A stretch of DNA of 64,000 nt from an uncultured Eubacterium sp. (GCF_934525195.1 NZ_CAKSZA010000004.1:62001-126000); one strand, 5' to 3'; shown: positions 16,809-24,022, counted from the stretch's first letter. Numbers and translations: made by a program. Notes: a model not told the origin generated them from the letters alone.

Positions 16809-17453
16809 TTAGATTAAATTTTTCAAATACGGTTTGTAATTTTCAGCATTAAAGCCACATCTCGCAGAAGGATGACGAAGTCCATAAATATGAACATCTC
16901 TCTTTAACACTGTTTTTACATTTTTATGTTGTTCACCTTTTAGATAAACACAATGACTTATAAAATCTCTTCTGCTACCCACAAAAATATTGCCGTTATC
17001 TAAATCAGGTTGTTTTTCAGTAACGGTTTTATTTTTGGAATAACTCGGCAGATTATTATAAACTGTTCTACCAAAAACAAATACTATATCAATTTCATTT
17101 TCATTTATAAATTCAAATAATTCATTATTGTATTTTTCTTTATTGTTTTTAATTAAATTTTTAGCTTTTGAATCACCTATACCACACAATCCGTCAACAT
17201 AGTTTGCAAAATACACATTATTCCAAAAACATTCAAATTCATCATCAATATCCTTTACATTTTCAAAAAAGCATTTAGCAATTTTATGAAAAAATTGATA
17301 TTTCTTTTCACTTGAATTTGAATAAAAATTTTGAACTACTGAATCAGTAGTAAAATCATTATACCCATCTTTATCATAATGTGACTCTCCTAATATAAGT
17401 ATTCTTTTACTTTGATGTTTTACATTTTTACCTTCATAAACACCTTTAAACAT
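16809..17453 (-). CDS. Uracil-DNA-glycosylase-superfamily-like protein of unknown function
   Basis: A 214-residue AT-rich gene. The N-terminus RILILGESHYDKDGYND resembles motif A (GESP-like) of uracil-DNA glycosylases, DIVFVFGRTVYNNL the central strand, and GLRHPSARCGFN the HPS motif B. The resemblance is to the fold; base-excision activity is not implied, because some members of this group have unknown roles and are often annotated as hypothetical. The start at 17453 uses GGTGAT five bases upstream; in-frame ATG codons at 17459 and 17465 are alternatives. Its promoter lies only 17 bases upstream of this start. The gene shows signs of being accessory: high AT content and no operon partner. 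Confidence 0.6.
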   Translation of the reverse strand: MFKGVYEGKNVKHQSKRILILGESHYDKDGYNDFTTDSVVQNFYSNSSEKKYQFFHKIAKCFFENVKDIDDEFECFWNNVYFANYVDGLCGIGDSKAKNLIKNNKEKYNNELFEFINENEIDIVFVFGRTVYNNLPSYSKNKTVTEKQPDLDNGNIFVGSRRDFISHCVYLKGEQHKNVKTVLKRDVHIYGLRHPSARCGFNAENYKPYLKNLI

Positions 17454-17469
17454 TTTCATCACCATCCTA

Positions 17470-17498
17470 ATTATAACAAACCAAATAGTTAATTACAA
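17470..17498 (-). promoter_or_regulatory. Promoter of the UDG-like gene
   Basis: TTGTAA and TATAAT are separated by 17 bases, with TGT before the -10 box. The predicted start site falls near 17463, giving a leader of about ten bases. It overlaps the 3' flank of the 37-codon small gene. Confidence 0.65.
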
Positions 17499-17504
17499 CA
17501 TTCA

Positions 17505-17618
17505 TCAATCTTTACCGCTGAGCATATCGGCCAAGGCGTCATCCATTTTCTTTTGTGCCGAAGCCTCTAAATCTTTTGAATGTACGCCACGCTTTGTATT
17601 TGGATTTTTGATTTTCAT
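17505..17618 (-). CDS. 37-residue small protein of unknown function
   Basis: ATG at 17618 preceded by GGAGGTTTATT, an excellent ribosome binding site, and closed by TGA at 17505. The product begins MKIKNPNTKRGVHSKD and ends in an acidic helix-like segment (KKMDDALADMLSGKD). It is hydrophilic, with no signal peptide. I do not recognise the family. Coding character is supported by the strong ribosome site and charged, helix-forming composition. The small size leaves room for doubt. Confidence 0.55.
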   Translation of the reverse strand: MKIKNPNTKRGVHSKDLEASAQKKMDDALADMLSGKD

Positions 17619-17619
17619 A

Positions 17620-17874
17620 ATAAACCTCCGAAAAAAATTTGTGAGAGCACTTTCCGCTTTCATATATAATATCGAATACAAAAACGAACTCAGTCCGCAA
17701 TTTCATATTTTTTATTTCTGCTTATATGATAACTCAAATGATGTCCGCTTTTTATCTTATCTAAAAAATTATAATTTTTTCTAAAAACACATCAATAAAA
17801 TTTAGTACATAATGCTTTAGGTTTTATCGGCAAAGAATAGGAAAAAGTTTATTTTGAAATTCATTTCTGAAAAA
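17620..17874. other. AT-rich intergenic stretch without a recognisable gene
   Basis: No open frame with a ribosome site is visible. It holds the perfect palindrome AAAAAATTATAATTTTTT at 17763-17780. The minus-strand promoter for the 37-codon gene should lie near 17660-17720, but no clear pair of hexamers stands out. Confidence 0.5.
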
Positions 17875-17908
17875 GAAAAAGCCTGCGAAAACGCCGTGTT
17901 TACGCAGG
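17875..17908 (-). terminator. Terminator after tRNA-Thr
   Basis: Stem CCTGCG / CGCAGG followed by CTTTTTC on the minus strand, four bases beyond the CCA end of the tRNA. Confidence 0.75.
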
Positions 17909-17911
17909 TTT

Positions 17912-17987
17912 TGGAGCTGATAGTCGGACTCGAACCGACGACCTGCGCATTACGAATGCGCTGCTCTACCAACTGAGCCATATCAGC
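17912..17987 (-). tRNA. tRNA-Thr, anticodon CGT
   Basis: On the minus strand the cloverleaf is complete. The acceptor stem is GCTGATA / TATCAGC, and the D arm is followed by anticodon stem GCGCA / TGCGC with loop TTCGTAA (anticodon CGT, reading ACG). The T arm is GTCGG-TTCGAGT-CCGAC. The discriminator is T and the CCA end is encoded. A promoter and a 5' leader hairpin lie upstream and a terminator downstream, so it is a single-gene unit. Confidence 0.97.
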
Positions 17988-17993
17988 ATATCG

Positions 17994-18013
17994 GGTGTAT
18001 CGAATGATACACC
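17994..18013 (-). other. Hairpin in the 5' leader of tRNA-Thr
   Basis: A perfect 8-base stem GGTGTATC / GATACACC with a 4-base loop ends six bases before the tRNA 5' end. It has no T-run in the direction of transcription, so it is not a terminator for the tRNA. It may help define RNase P or endonuclease processing. Confidence 0.5.
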
Positions 18014-18043
18014 TTATTTAATTTTTACAAATGCAACGAAGAT

Positions 18044-18072
18044 ATTATAGCACATAGGTTTTTACTTTTCAA
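18044..18072 (-). promoter_or_regulatory. Promoter of tRNA-Thr
   Basis: TTGAAA and TATAAT with a 17-base spacer and the extended element TGTGC before the -10. The -35 box lies inside the last codons of the upstream pncC gene. Confidence 0.8.
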
Positions 18073-18535
18073 GCAAATCATTTAAAGTGTTGAAAACGAA
18101 ATCAACAGATTTTGCTCTAACTTCGTTTCTGCCGATATTGCCAAACTGCATCGTACGAGTGATAACTTTTCCCGGGACATAAAAGCCAAAACAAACCATA
18201 CCGACCGGTTTTTTGGCAGTGCCTCCCGTTGGACCGGCAACTCCCGTGATTCCTACTCCGACCTCGCTGTACGCTTTTTCGGCTACGCCCCTGCACATCT
18301 CCCCTGCAACCTGTTCGCTGACTACACCATAGTTTTTGATAGTTTCGGGGCTTACATTTATAAGTTCAACTTTTGCTTCGTTTGCATAGGTCACAAACGA
18401 CATATCAAGCACCTTTGAAGCATTTGACACATTTACGAGCGTGCCGCAGCAAAGACCTCCTGTGCACGATTCTGCAAAAGAAATGTGGAAGCCTCTGTCA
18501 ATTAATTTATTTACAACCTGTTCTTCAATAGTCAT
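18062..18535 (-). CDS. pncC: CinA C-terminal-domain nicotinamide-nucleotide amidohydrolase (PncC-like)
   Basis: A 157-residue protein consisting only of the CinA C-terminal domain, which in characterised members deamidates nicotinamide mononucleotide. Motifs seen are ISFAESCTGGLCCGTLVNV (with the conserved ESCTGG), GVVSEQVAGEMCRGV and GITGVAGPTGGT. The N-terminal molybdopterin-like domain of full CinA is absent. The ATG at 18535 lies just after the folD stop; an in-frame TTG three codons earlier overlaps folD and has a weaker site. It is the third gene of lgt-folD-pncC. Confidence 0.88.
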   Translation of the reverse strand: MTIEEQVVNKLIDRGFHISFAESCTGGLCCGTLVNVSNASKVLDMSFVTYANEAKVELINVSPETIKNYGVVSEQVAGEMCRGVAEKAYSEVGVGITGVAGPTGGTAKKPVGMVCFGFYVPGKVITRTMQFGNIGRNEVRAKSVDFVFNTLNDLLEK

Positions 18536-18536
18536 A

Positions 18537-19388
18537 TTACTCAATACCGTTTTGGATTTTTGCCGCTGTCAATGTGTTTTTCATAAGCATTGCAATAGTC
18601 ATCGGACCAACACCACCCGGAACAGGAGTGATGAAGCTGCACTTATCCTTTACATTCTCAAAGTCCACATCACCGCAGAGTTTGCCGTTTTCATCTCTGT
18701 TCATACCGACATCAATCACAACTGCGCCGTCCTTAACCATATCAGCCTTGACGAATTTTGCCTTGCCGATTGCAGCAACAAGAATGTCTGCGCCTTTTGT
18801 GATTTCTGCCAAATCACGGGTCCTTGAATGAGTGATTTCAACAGTTGCATTTTCGTGAAGAAGAAGCATTGCCATAGGCTTGCCGACAATGTTTGAACGA
18901 CCGATTACAACAGCTTTTTTGCCCGAAACATCAACCCCTGTTGAATGGATAAGTTCCATTACTCCGGCAGGAGTGCAAGGCAAATAATTGTAATCGCCAA
19001 TCATAATTGCACCGACATTTACAGGGTGGAACGCATCAACATCCTTGAGCGGGTCAATACGATTAATAACCTCCTTGTCGTCAAGATGTGACGGCAACGG
19101 AAGCTGGCAAAGAATACCGTTGATTTTGTCATCTTTGTTGAGTTTGTCAACAAGTGCATTGAGTTCTTCCTGTGTAGTTTCAGCCGGAAGTGCATATTTT
19201 ACGCTGTAAAATCCGCAAGCCTCGCACGCAACCTCTTTGTTGTGAACATAAACTTGTGATGCAGGGTCGTCGCCGACAATAATTACTGCAAGACCCGGTG
19301 TAACACCCTTTGCTTTGAGTTGTTCACACTCTGCCTTAACATCCTCTTTTACTTTTTTTGACACAGCTTTTCCGTCGATAATATTCAT
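18537..19388 (-). CDS. folD: Bifunctional methylenetetrahydrofolate dehydrogenase/cyclohydrolase
   Basis: Interconverts 5,10-methylene-THF and 10-formyl-THF using NADP, supplying one-carbon units for purines and formyl-Met. It has 283 residues, the usual length. It has the substrate-domain VGDDPASQVYVHNKEVAC signature with catalytic Lys, then QLPLPSHL, PCTPAGVMEL and the nucleotide-binding GRSNIVGKPMA. The start overlaps the lgt stop by four bases (ATGA), indicating coupling. Confidence 0.97.
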   Translation of the reverse strand: MNIIDGKAVSKKVKEDVKAECEQLKAKGVTPGLAVIIVGDDPASQVYVHNKEVACEACGFYSVKYALPAETTQEELNALVDKLNKDDKINGILCQLPLPSHLDDKEVINRIDPLKDVDAFHPVNVGAIMIGDYNYLPCTPAGVMELIHSTGVDVSGKKAVVIGRSNIVGKPMAMLLLHENATVEITHSRTRDLAEITKGADILVAAIGKAKFVKADMVKDGAVVIDVGMNRDENGKLCGDVDFENVKDKCSFITPVPGGVGPMTIAMLMKNTLTAAKIQNGIE

Positions 19389-20398
19389 TTTTTATTCCTC
19401 TTATCTTTCTTTTCCTGCTTTTTAAGAGCCTTTTGTTTTTTCTTTTCTTCAAGCTCAGCCTTTTGCTCTGCCTTTGCTTTTTTATTTGCTTCTTCTAAAG
19501 CATCCAAATCATCAAGTTGAAGTGCCTTTGGCAATTTACCTTTCTTATAAAGCGTCATAAAGTAAACAAAGAATGCAAGCGCCACAACAACAATTATTGC
19601 TGAAAGAAGCTGTGAAACCCTGATAGTTGTTGATCCGATGTACAATGAATCGGTTCTCATACCCTCAACAATCATACGTTCCGCACCGTAAAGCACACCA
19701 TAGAGCATAAATATTTCTCCCTTGAATTTTCTGAAATAAGTTACAACAATATGAAGCACGACAAAACTCAAAAGACACCATACACTTTCGTACAAAAATG
19801 TTGGATGCACTGCTGTGTTCGGATCTACAGTTATTCCCTTTTGTGCAAGGAGTGCCGCCGAGTTTTCCAAAGTGTCGTGAATCTTAGGCGACCACATTCT
19901 GAACAATGCCGTGTCGGTATTAGTGCCAAACGCTTCCTGATTAAAGAAGTTGCCCCATCTTCCGATACCTTGTCCGATCAACAAACCGAGAGAGCCTAAA
20001 TCAAGAAGATTAAGAAAATTAATTTTGCCAATCTTGCAGCCTATTGCAGCACCGATGAGAGCGCCGATAATACCGCCATAAATCGCAATACCGCCATTCC
20101 ATATTGCAGGAATTTCGTTGAGATGTTGTGAATAGTAATCCCATTCAAAGGCGACATAATAAAGCCGTGCACAAACTATACCGAAAAGTGTACCCCAAAT
20201 AAGCACATCGGTCATTCCGTCAAGGCTCATTTTCCATTTGTAAGCCTTACGACCGCCGTACAAAACAGCAAGTGCAAAACCGAAAGCAATAATTATTCCG
20301 TACCAATGAATGTCGTAGCCGAACACGCTGAAGGCTACCGACGGCAGATTAAAATCTATACCCAAGCCGTCAAAATATACATGTGTGATATTAGACAT
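19385..20398 (-). CDS. lgt: Prolipoprotein diacylglyceryl transferase with a charged C-terminal tail
   Basis: A membrane enzyme that transfers diacylglycerol to the lipobox Cys of prelipoproteins. It has 337 residues with about seven membrane helices. The signature GRWGNFFNQEAFG lies near residue 155 and the helix with the HWYGIII motif near the N-terminus. The last 60 residues, beyond the family core, are a Lys/Glu/Ala-rich tail (KKKQKALKKQEKKDKRNKK) predicted as a cytoplasmic helix. GGGAGG lies before the start. An inverted repeat TATAATAT / ATATTATA at 20425-20445 sits in the upstream region. Its substrates include the lipoprotein encoded at 59.4 kb. Confidence 0.95.
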   Translation of the reverse strand: MSNITHVYFDGLGIDFNLPSVAFSVFGYDIHWYGIIIAFGFALAVLYGGRKAYKWKMSLDGMTDVLIWGTLFGIVCARLYYVAFEWDYYSQHLNEIPAIWNGGIAIYGGIIGALIGAAIGCKIGKINFLNLLDLGSLGLLIGQGIGRWGNFFNQEAFGTNTDTALFRMWSPKIHDTLENSAALLAQKGITVDPNTAVHPTFLYESVWCLLSFVVLHIVVTYFRKFKGEIFMLYGVLYGAERMIVEGMRTDSLYIGSTTIRVSQLLSAIIVVVALAFFVYFMTLYKKGKLPKALQLDDLDALEEANKKAKAEQKAELEEKKKQKALKKQEKKDKRNKK

Positions 20399-20461
20399 CT
20401 AATTCCTCCCTAATAAATCTAATGTATAATATAACACATATTATATCAAATTTCCATACTA

Positions 20462-20755
20462 TCAAAGCAAAATATACAGAAGTGCCAAAATTAATTTGCT
20501 GTCTGCTCCCTCTTTTGACAAAATTAAAATAAGTGCAAGAATAAGTCCCTGCGAGCCGTCATTGCCCGACGACGAAAAAAGAGAGCCTGTTATATCCCCC
20601 AAAAAAGAAAGCGGCGACTCATTTTTGTTTTCTTTTTCCGTCTTATCTTGGTTATCGTTGCAAGGCTTTGAATCAACATAATTATTTGCTTTTTTTCGCA
20701 TTTCTTCAACACGGCGCTTTGCGTCATTTATATCATTTGAATTAAATTCGTTCAT
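20462..20755 (-). CDS. Small protein of unknown function with a hydrophobic C-terminus
   Basis: 97 residues: a charged, coil-prone N-terminal half (RRVEEMRKKANNYVDSK), a low-complexity middle, and a C-terminal region of two short hydrophobic segments (GLILALILILSKEG, SKLILALLYILL). The ATG follows directly after the stop of the upstream small gene, so the two are coupled. It is the last of three small genes upstream of lgt. I do not recognise the family. A membrane-associated role is inferred from the hydrophobic end. Confidence 0.7.
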   Translation of the reverse strand: MNEFNSNDINDAKRRVEEMRKKANNYVDSKPCNDNQDKTEKENKNESPLSFLGDITGSLFSSSGNDGSQGLILALILILSKEGADSKLILALLYILL

Positions 20756-21106
20756 TTAAAACAATTCCTTTATGTACGGAAGAATATCAAACAATTTCAA
20801 AATACGGATTGCTTTATCGGCTTTTAGTTGAGATTCCTCCGACAAATGCGGTTTCAGTGCAATAATCAAATCCGCATCTTTTGATGAAGTGTTGTTCATT
20901 TTGTCAAAAATCTTTTTTGCCTTAAGCATCATATTCAAGTCGCTTTGCGAAAGATTTAAGCCGTTTGCAAGAACAGAATTTTTATCACTTTCGGTTGATT
21001 TTTGTTCATCGGCATTGCCGTCGCCTAAAATCGACGAGGCAACACCTTTGAGCATTTCTATATCATTTTCGGAGAGGGAGGAAATAATATCGTTTAAATT
21101 ATCCAT
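20756..21106 (-). CDS. Small acidic protein of unknown function
   Basis: 116 residues, soluble and helix-rich. The conserved-looking C-terminal part IIALKPHLSEESQLKADKAI followed by RILKLFDILPYIKELF resembles a widely seen Clostridia hypothetical family. The ATG at 21106 with AGGT six bases upstream is preferred over a GTG one codon earlier. It is coupled to the genes on both sides. Function unknown. Confidence 0.7.
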   Translation of the reverse strand: MDNLNDIISSLSENDIEMLKGVASSILGDGNADEQKSTESDKNSVLANGLNLSQSDLNMMLKAKKIFDKMNNTSSKDADLIIALKPHLSEESQLKADKAIRILKLFDILPYIKELF

Positions 21107-21114
21107 CACATTAC

Positions 21115-21306
21115 CTATTTTTTCATAAATTTCTGCATAAGTGCTTTTGCTTCGGGGGTATTGAGTAATTTTTCCGTGGCATTTTTATCTGACAGAACCT
21201 GTTTTACTCTTTGCTGTGCATCAGGAGGCAGGTTTTTATTCATATAGCTGTCAACATTTCCGCTTTGAACAGCCTTTTTCAATTCATCAACGTTAATATT
21301 TTTCAT
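21115..21306 (-). CDS. Small protein of unknown function
   Basis: 63 residues, hydrophilic and helical (MKNINVDELKKAVQSG... to the C-terminal MQKFMKK). It is the first of three consecutive small genes read toward lgt and divergent from the phosphodiesterase gene. The spacing to the next gene is eight bases. No recognised domain. Confidence 0.65.
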   Translation of the reverse strand: MKNINVDELKKAVQSGNVDSYMNKNLPPDAQQRVKQVLSDKNATEKLLNTPEAKALMQKFMKK

Positions 21307-21370
21307 TGAAACACTCGCCCTTTCATAGTATAATCTAATTAAAGATATGATTAAATAAGGTGGGATATGA

Positions 21371-21832
21371 ATGAGAATAGTTGTTATGTCTGACAGTCAT
21401 CAAATGGTTTCTGCGTTACTCGACATTATTGAAAGACACAAAGAAAATTCAGATTTATTTTTGTTTTTAGGTGACGGCAACAAAGATCTTGACACGGCAC
21501 TTGCGTTGCATCCCGAAATAAAAATTGACAGGGTAAGCGGAAACTGCGATTTTATGTCGGATTATCCGGCAAGCAAGGTTATTGAATTTGCAGGAAAAAA
21601 AATCCTGTTTACTCACGGTCATCCATACAATGTTAAATACGGATACCACATGCTTTGCAGTGAAGCAAAATCAATCGGTGCAGACATTGTATTGTTTGGT
21701 CATACTCACATTCCGTATGTTGAGACAATCGACTCTATACATTATATGAACCCAGGCTCTGCACGTGACGGAAATTACGGCATTGTTGACATTGAACCAA
21801 GCGGAATTATGATGTATAATGTAAAAATTTAA
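21371..21832 (+). CDS. YfcE/MJ0936-type metallophosphoesterase
   Basis: A 153-residue calcineurin-like phosphodiesterase. Metal-binding motifs appear in order: SDSHQ near residue 8, GDGNKD near 36, SGNCD near 55, FTHGHPY near 79 and FGHTHIPY near 112. This is the short single-domain form, with activity on phosphodiester model substrates in related proteins; its physiological substrate is unknown. GGTGG lies upstream of the ATG. It is divergent from the small-gene cluster and followed by a TetR regulator with its own promoter. Confidence 0.92.
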   Translation: MRIVVMSDSHQMVSALLDIIERHKENSDLFLFLGDGNKDLDTALALHPEIKIDRVSGNCDFMSDYPASKVIEFAGKKILFTHGHPYNVKYGYHMLCSEAKSIGADIVLFGHTHIPYVETIDSIHYMNPGSARDGNYGIVDIEPSGIMMYNVKI

Positions 21833-21890
21833 TTATACAAATGTTAATTTTTAAATATACACTTGTATAAATTCGAAATTGTGTTATAAT
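21833..21890 (+). promoter_or_regulatory. Promoter and candidate operator of the TetR-family gene
   Basis: The -35 TTGTAT (21863-21868) and -10 TATAAT (21885-21890) are 16 bases apart. The inverted repeat TTATACAAATG / CACTTGTATAA (21833-21843 and 21860-21870; one mismatch) has its right arm overlapping the -35. The palindrome TTGTACAA lies between promoter and start codon. This layout suggests autoregulation. Confidence 0.65.
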
Positions 21891-21926
21891 AGACATACTA
21901 AAATATTTGTACAAGAGGTTTATGAT

Positions 21927-22493
21927 ATGAAAGACCAATTATCATGCAGTGAAATCACAAAGCGTAAGATTGCGGCTGCGTTGAAAGAATTAATGCAAAC
22001 AACACCGTTTGAAAAAATCACCGTTTCGGACATTTCAAACAAATGTGAAATGCACAGGCAAACATTTTACTATCACTTCCAAGACAGATATGAGCTTCTC
22101 GACTGGTTGCTTTATAACGAAATTATTAGCAATCTCGTTAACAATTTTTCATATGAAACAATGGAAGAAAACTTTTTGACATTATTCAACACAATGTACA
22201 ACGACAAGAAGTTTTATCAAAATGCAGTTAAAATCAATATGGGTGATGTTTACTCATATCTTTCTAAAATTGCCACAAATCAATTTGAAAAGATTGTTAA
22301 AGAAATCATCAAGAAAAATTATCTCAATCCAATTAATGACGACCATTCCGCTGTTGCTGAATTCTTCGGTTTTGGTTTAGGTGGAGTTATTATCAGCTGG
22401 GTTGACAAAGGTATGAAAGAAACGCCTCAAGAAATGGCAAACAAAGTTAAATCGTTTATCGAACAAATCGGAATTATTGTTTCAAAGAAATAA
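21927..22493 (+). CDS. TetR-family transcriptional regulator (DhaS-like)
   Basis: 188 residues. The N-terminal helix-turn-helix is FEKITVSDISNKCEMHRQTF followed by YYHFQDRYELLDW, the pattern of the TetR/AcrR family. The C-terminal domain has GFGLGGVIISWVDKGMKETP, a hallmark of the DhaS-like subgroup. The ATG at 21927 has AGAGG eight bases upstream; the longer frame starts before the -10 box and is rejected. No obvious target gene is adjacent on the same strand. Confidence 0.9.
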   Translation: MKDQLSCSEITKRKIAAALKELMQTTPFEKITVSDISNKCEMHRQTFYYHFQDRYELLDWLLYNEIISNLVNNFSYETMEENFLTLFNTMYNDKKFYQNAVKINMGDVYSYLSKIATNQFEKIVKEIIKKNYLNPINDDHSAVAEFFGFGLGGVIISWVDKGMKETPQEMANKVKSFIEQIGIIVSKK

Positions 22494-22503
22494 AACAAAT
22501 GTA

Positions 22504-22548
22504 AAGCCGTTGGGTAATGTAAAAAATTATTACTCAACGGCTTTTTTA
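22504..22548 (+). terminator. Terminator after the TetR gene
   Basis: Stem AGCCGTTGgGTAAT / ATTAcTCAACGGCT followed by TTTTTTATT, just downstream of the stop codon. Confidence 0.88.
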
Positions 22549-22785
22549 TTTAAAATATTTGTAAAGTTGAGTTCTTTACAAATCGATATTTATTTGCCAA
22601 AAATGTTGAAAACTATGTGGAAGGAATGTTGAAACAGCGGTTTTTAGCACCTTTAGAATGTGGAAAAGCGGGTGGAAAGTGTTGAAATCGTAAAGTTTAA
22701 ACTTTTACAGCGACATAAATTGAATTCTCCAAACAGTAATTTCCACTTTTCAAATATACAAATCGAAAAGTAAAATTGCTTTACA
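22549..22785. repeat. Non-coding stretch with clustered 9-mers and inverted repeats
   Basis: No gene is visible. It holds six copies of a TGT(T/G)GAA-type 9-mer between 22604 and 22688 (on the minus strand TTTTCCACA-like). TTTGTAAAG / CTTTACAAA forms a 9-base inverted repeat at about 22559-22583, and a near-palindrome GTAAAGTTTAAACTTTTAC is at about 22691-22709. The 9-mer resembles DnaA boxes, but only one copy fits TTWTNCACA well. Confidence 0.5.
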
Positions 22786-22820
22786 AAACAAAAAGGACCG
22801 TTCAAAAGCGAACAGTCCTT
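22786..22820 (-). terminator. Terminator after ftsZ
   Basis: AAGGACTGTTC / GAACGGTCCTT (one mismatch region) followed by TTTTTGTTTTG on the minus strand, 13 bases after the ftsZ stop. It marks the end of the dcw cluster. Confidence 0.88.
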
Positions 22821-22833
22821 TATATTATATTAA

Positions 22834-23931
22834 TTATTTTTTGAAAAATGAAACAATGTCGTTGAATGAATCATCATCATTTGAAGTAAAGCTTGCAGGA
22901 GCTGCAGGAATCTCTGTTGGAGGTGCTACAGGCTTTGAAGCTGTTGTTGACTTGATTGGAGCACCCGGACCGTCCTCACCGAAGCGAGTAGCGATAACAG
23001 TGATAATCATTTCGTCCTCAAGATCCTCATCGAAGTTTGCACCCCAGATGATTTCACAATCAGGATGAACTGCTTCCATAACAACATTAGATGCAGCATC
23101 GATTTCTTCAAGTCCGATATCTGTTGAACAAGTGATGTTAAGAAGAACACCGCGAGCACCATCGATAGATGTTTGAAGAAGAGGTGAAGAAATAGCTTGC
23201 TGAGCTGCCATTTCTGCCTTGTCCTTGCCCTTGCCGTGACCAACGCCCATATGTGCGTAGCCGGCATCCTTCATAATTTCTGTAACGTCTGCAAAGTCGC
23301 AGTTTACAAGACCTGTTGCATTAACAAGATCTGAAATACTCTGTACACCCTGACGAAGAACGTCATTTGCAATTTCAAATGCATTGAGAAGAGTAATCTT
23401 TTCCTTAGAAACAAGTTTGAGGTTTTCGTTTGGAATAACCATCAAAGAGTCAACATTTGAAGCAAGCTCATTGATACCGTCTTGAGCCTGTTGCATACGA
23501 CGCTTACCCTCAAAACCAAATGGAGTTGTAACAACACCAACGGTAAGGATACCCATTTCCTTAGCGAGTTTTGCAACAACAGGAGCCGCACCTGTACCTG
23601 TTCCGCCGCCCATTCCGGCTGTTACGAACACCATTTCGCAACCTGAAAGAACATCTGTCAATGCTTCCTTTGATTCCTCTGCTGCCTTGAGACCAACCTC
23701 AGGTCTTGCACCGGCTCCACGACCCTTTGTAGCCTTTTCGCCGATGAGAATTTTATGTGTAGCAGATGACTTGTCAAGAGCAGGCTTATCAGAGTTGATT
23801 GCTACGAACTCTACGTCCTTAACTCCGCACTTAACCATACGATTTACAGCGTTTCCGCCGCCGCCACCTACGCCAATTACTTTTATTGAAACAACCTTGT
23901 TGTCGTCAGTATCGATTTCATATCTACCCAT
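22834..23931 (-). CDS. ftsZ: Cell division GTPase FtsZ
   Basis: The tubulin-like GTPase that forms the cytokinetic ring. It has 364 residues: a GTPase domain with GVGGGGGNAVNRMV, the tubulin signature GGGTGTGAAPVVA, and the synergy-loop NCDFADVTEIMKDAG. A linker of about 40 residues rich in Pro/Ala follows, then a short C-terminal peptide SFNDIVSFFKK that would bind membrane tethers. The start at 23931 has AAGGAG upstream; the longer frame is rejected. It is last in the dcw cluster and has its own promoter(s). No ftsA is adjacent. Confidence 0.98.
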   Translation of the reverse strand: MGRYEIDTDDNKVVSIKVIGVGGGGGNAVNRMVKCGVKDVEFVAINSDKPALDKSSATHKILIGEKATKGRGAGARPEVGLKAAEESKEALTDVLSGCEMVFVTAGMGGGTGTGAAPVVAKLAKEMGILTVGVVTTPFGFEGKRRMQQAQDGINELASNVDSLMVIPNENLKLVSKEKITLLNAFEIANDVLRQGVQSISDLVNATGLVNCDFADVTEIMKDAGYAHMGVGHGKGKDKAEMAAQQAISSPLLQTSIDGARGVLLNITCSTDIGLEEIDAASNVVMEAVHPDCEIIWGANFDEDLEDEMIITVIATRFGEDGPGAPIKSTTASKPVAPPTEIPAAPASFTSNDDDSFNDIVSFFKK

Positions 23932-23988
23932 TTTTTTATTCTCCTTATCTTTATTTTTTCGGTACAACACCTTTTTAGTGCTTCACAA

Positions 23989-24022
23989 CTGTTATTGTAA
24001 CAGTTTTGTAACTACTTTGCAA
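23989..24022 (-). promoter_or_regulatory. ftsZ-proximal promoter with overlapping palindrome
   Basis: TTGCAA (24017-24022) and TACAAT (23994-23999) with a 17-base spacer. CTGTTA-TTG-TAACAG (23989-24003) is a perfect palindrome over the -10. A second possible promoter (TTACAT, 16 bases, TATAAT) lies further upstream at about 24097-24124. Confidence 0.65.

Noticed and set aside
17763..17780. Palindrome AAAAAATTATAATTTTTT
   Set aside because: A run of A and T only; expected in a region of this composition and not followed by a gene.
22834..23970. A longer FtsZ start at 23970
   Set aside because: The extra residues have no ribosome site; AAGGAG lies before the internal ATG at 23931.
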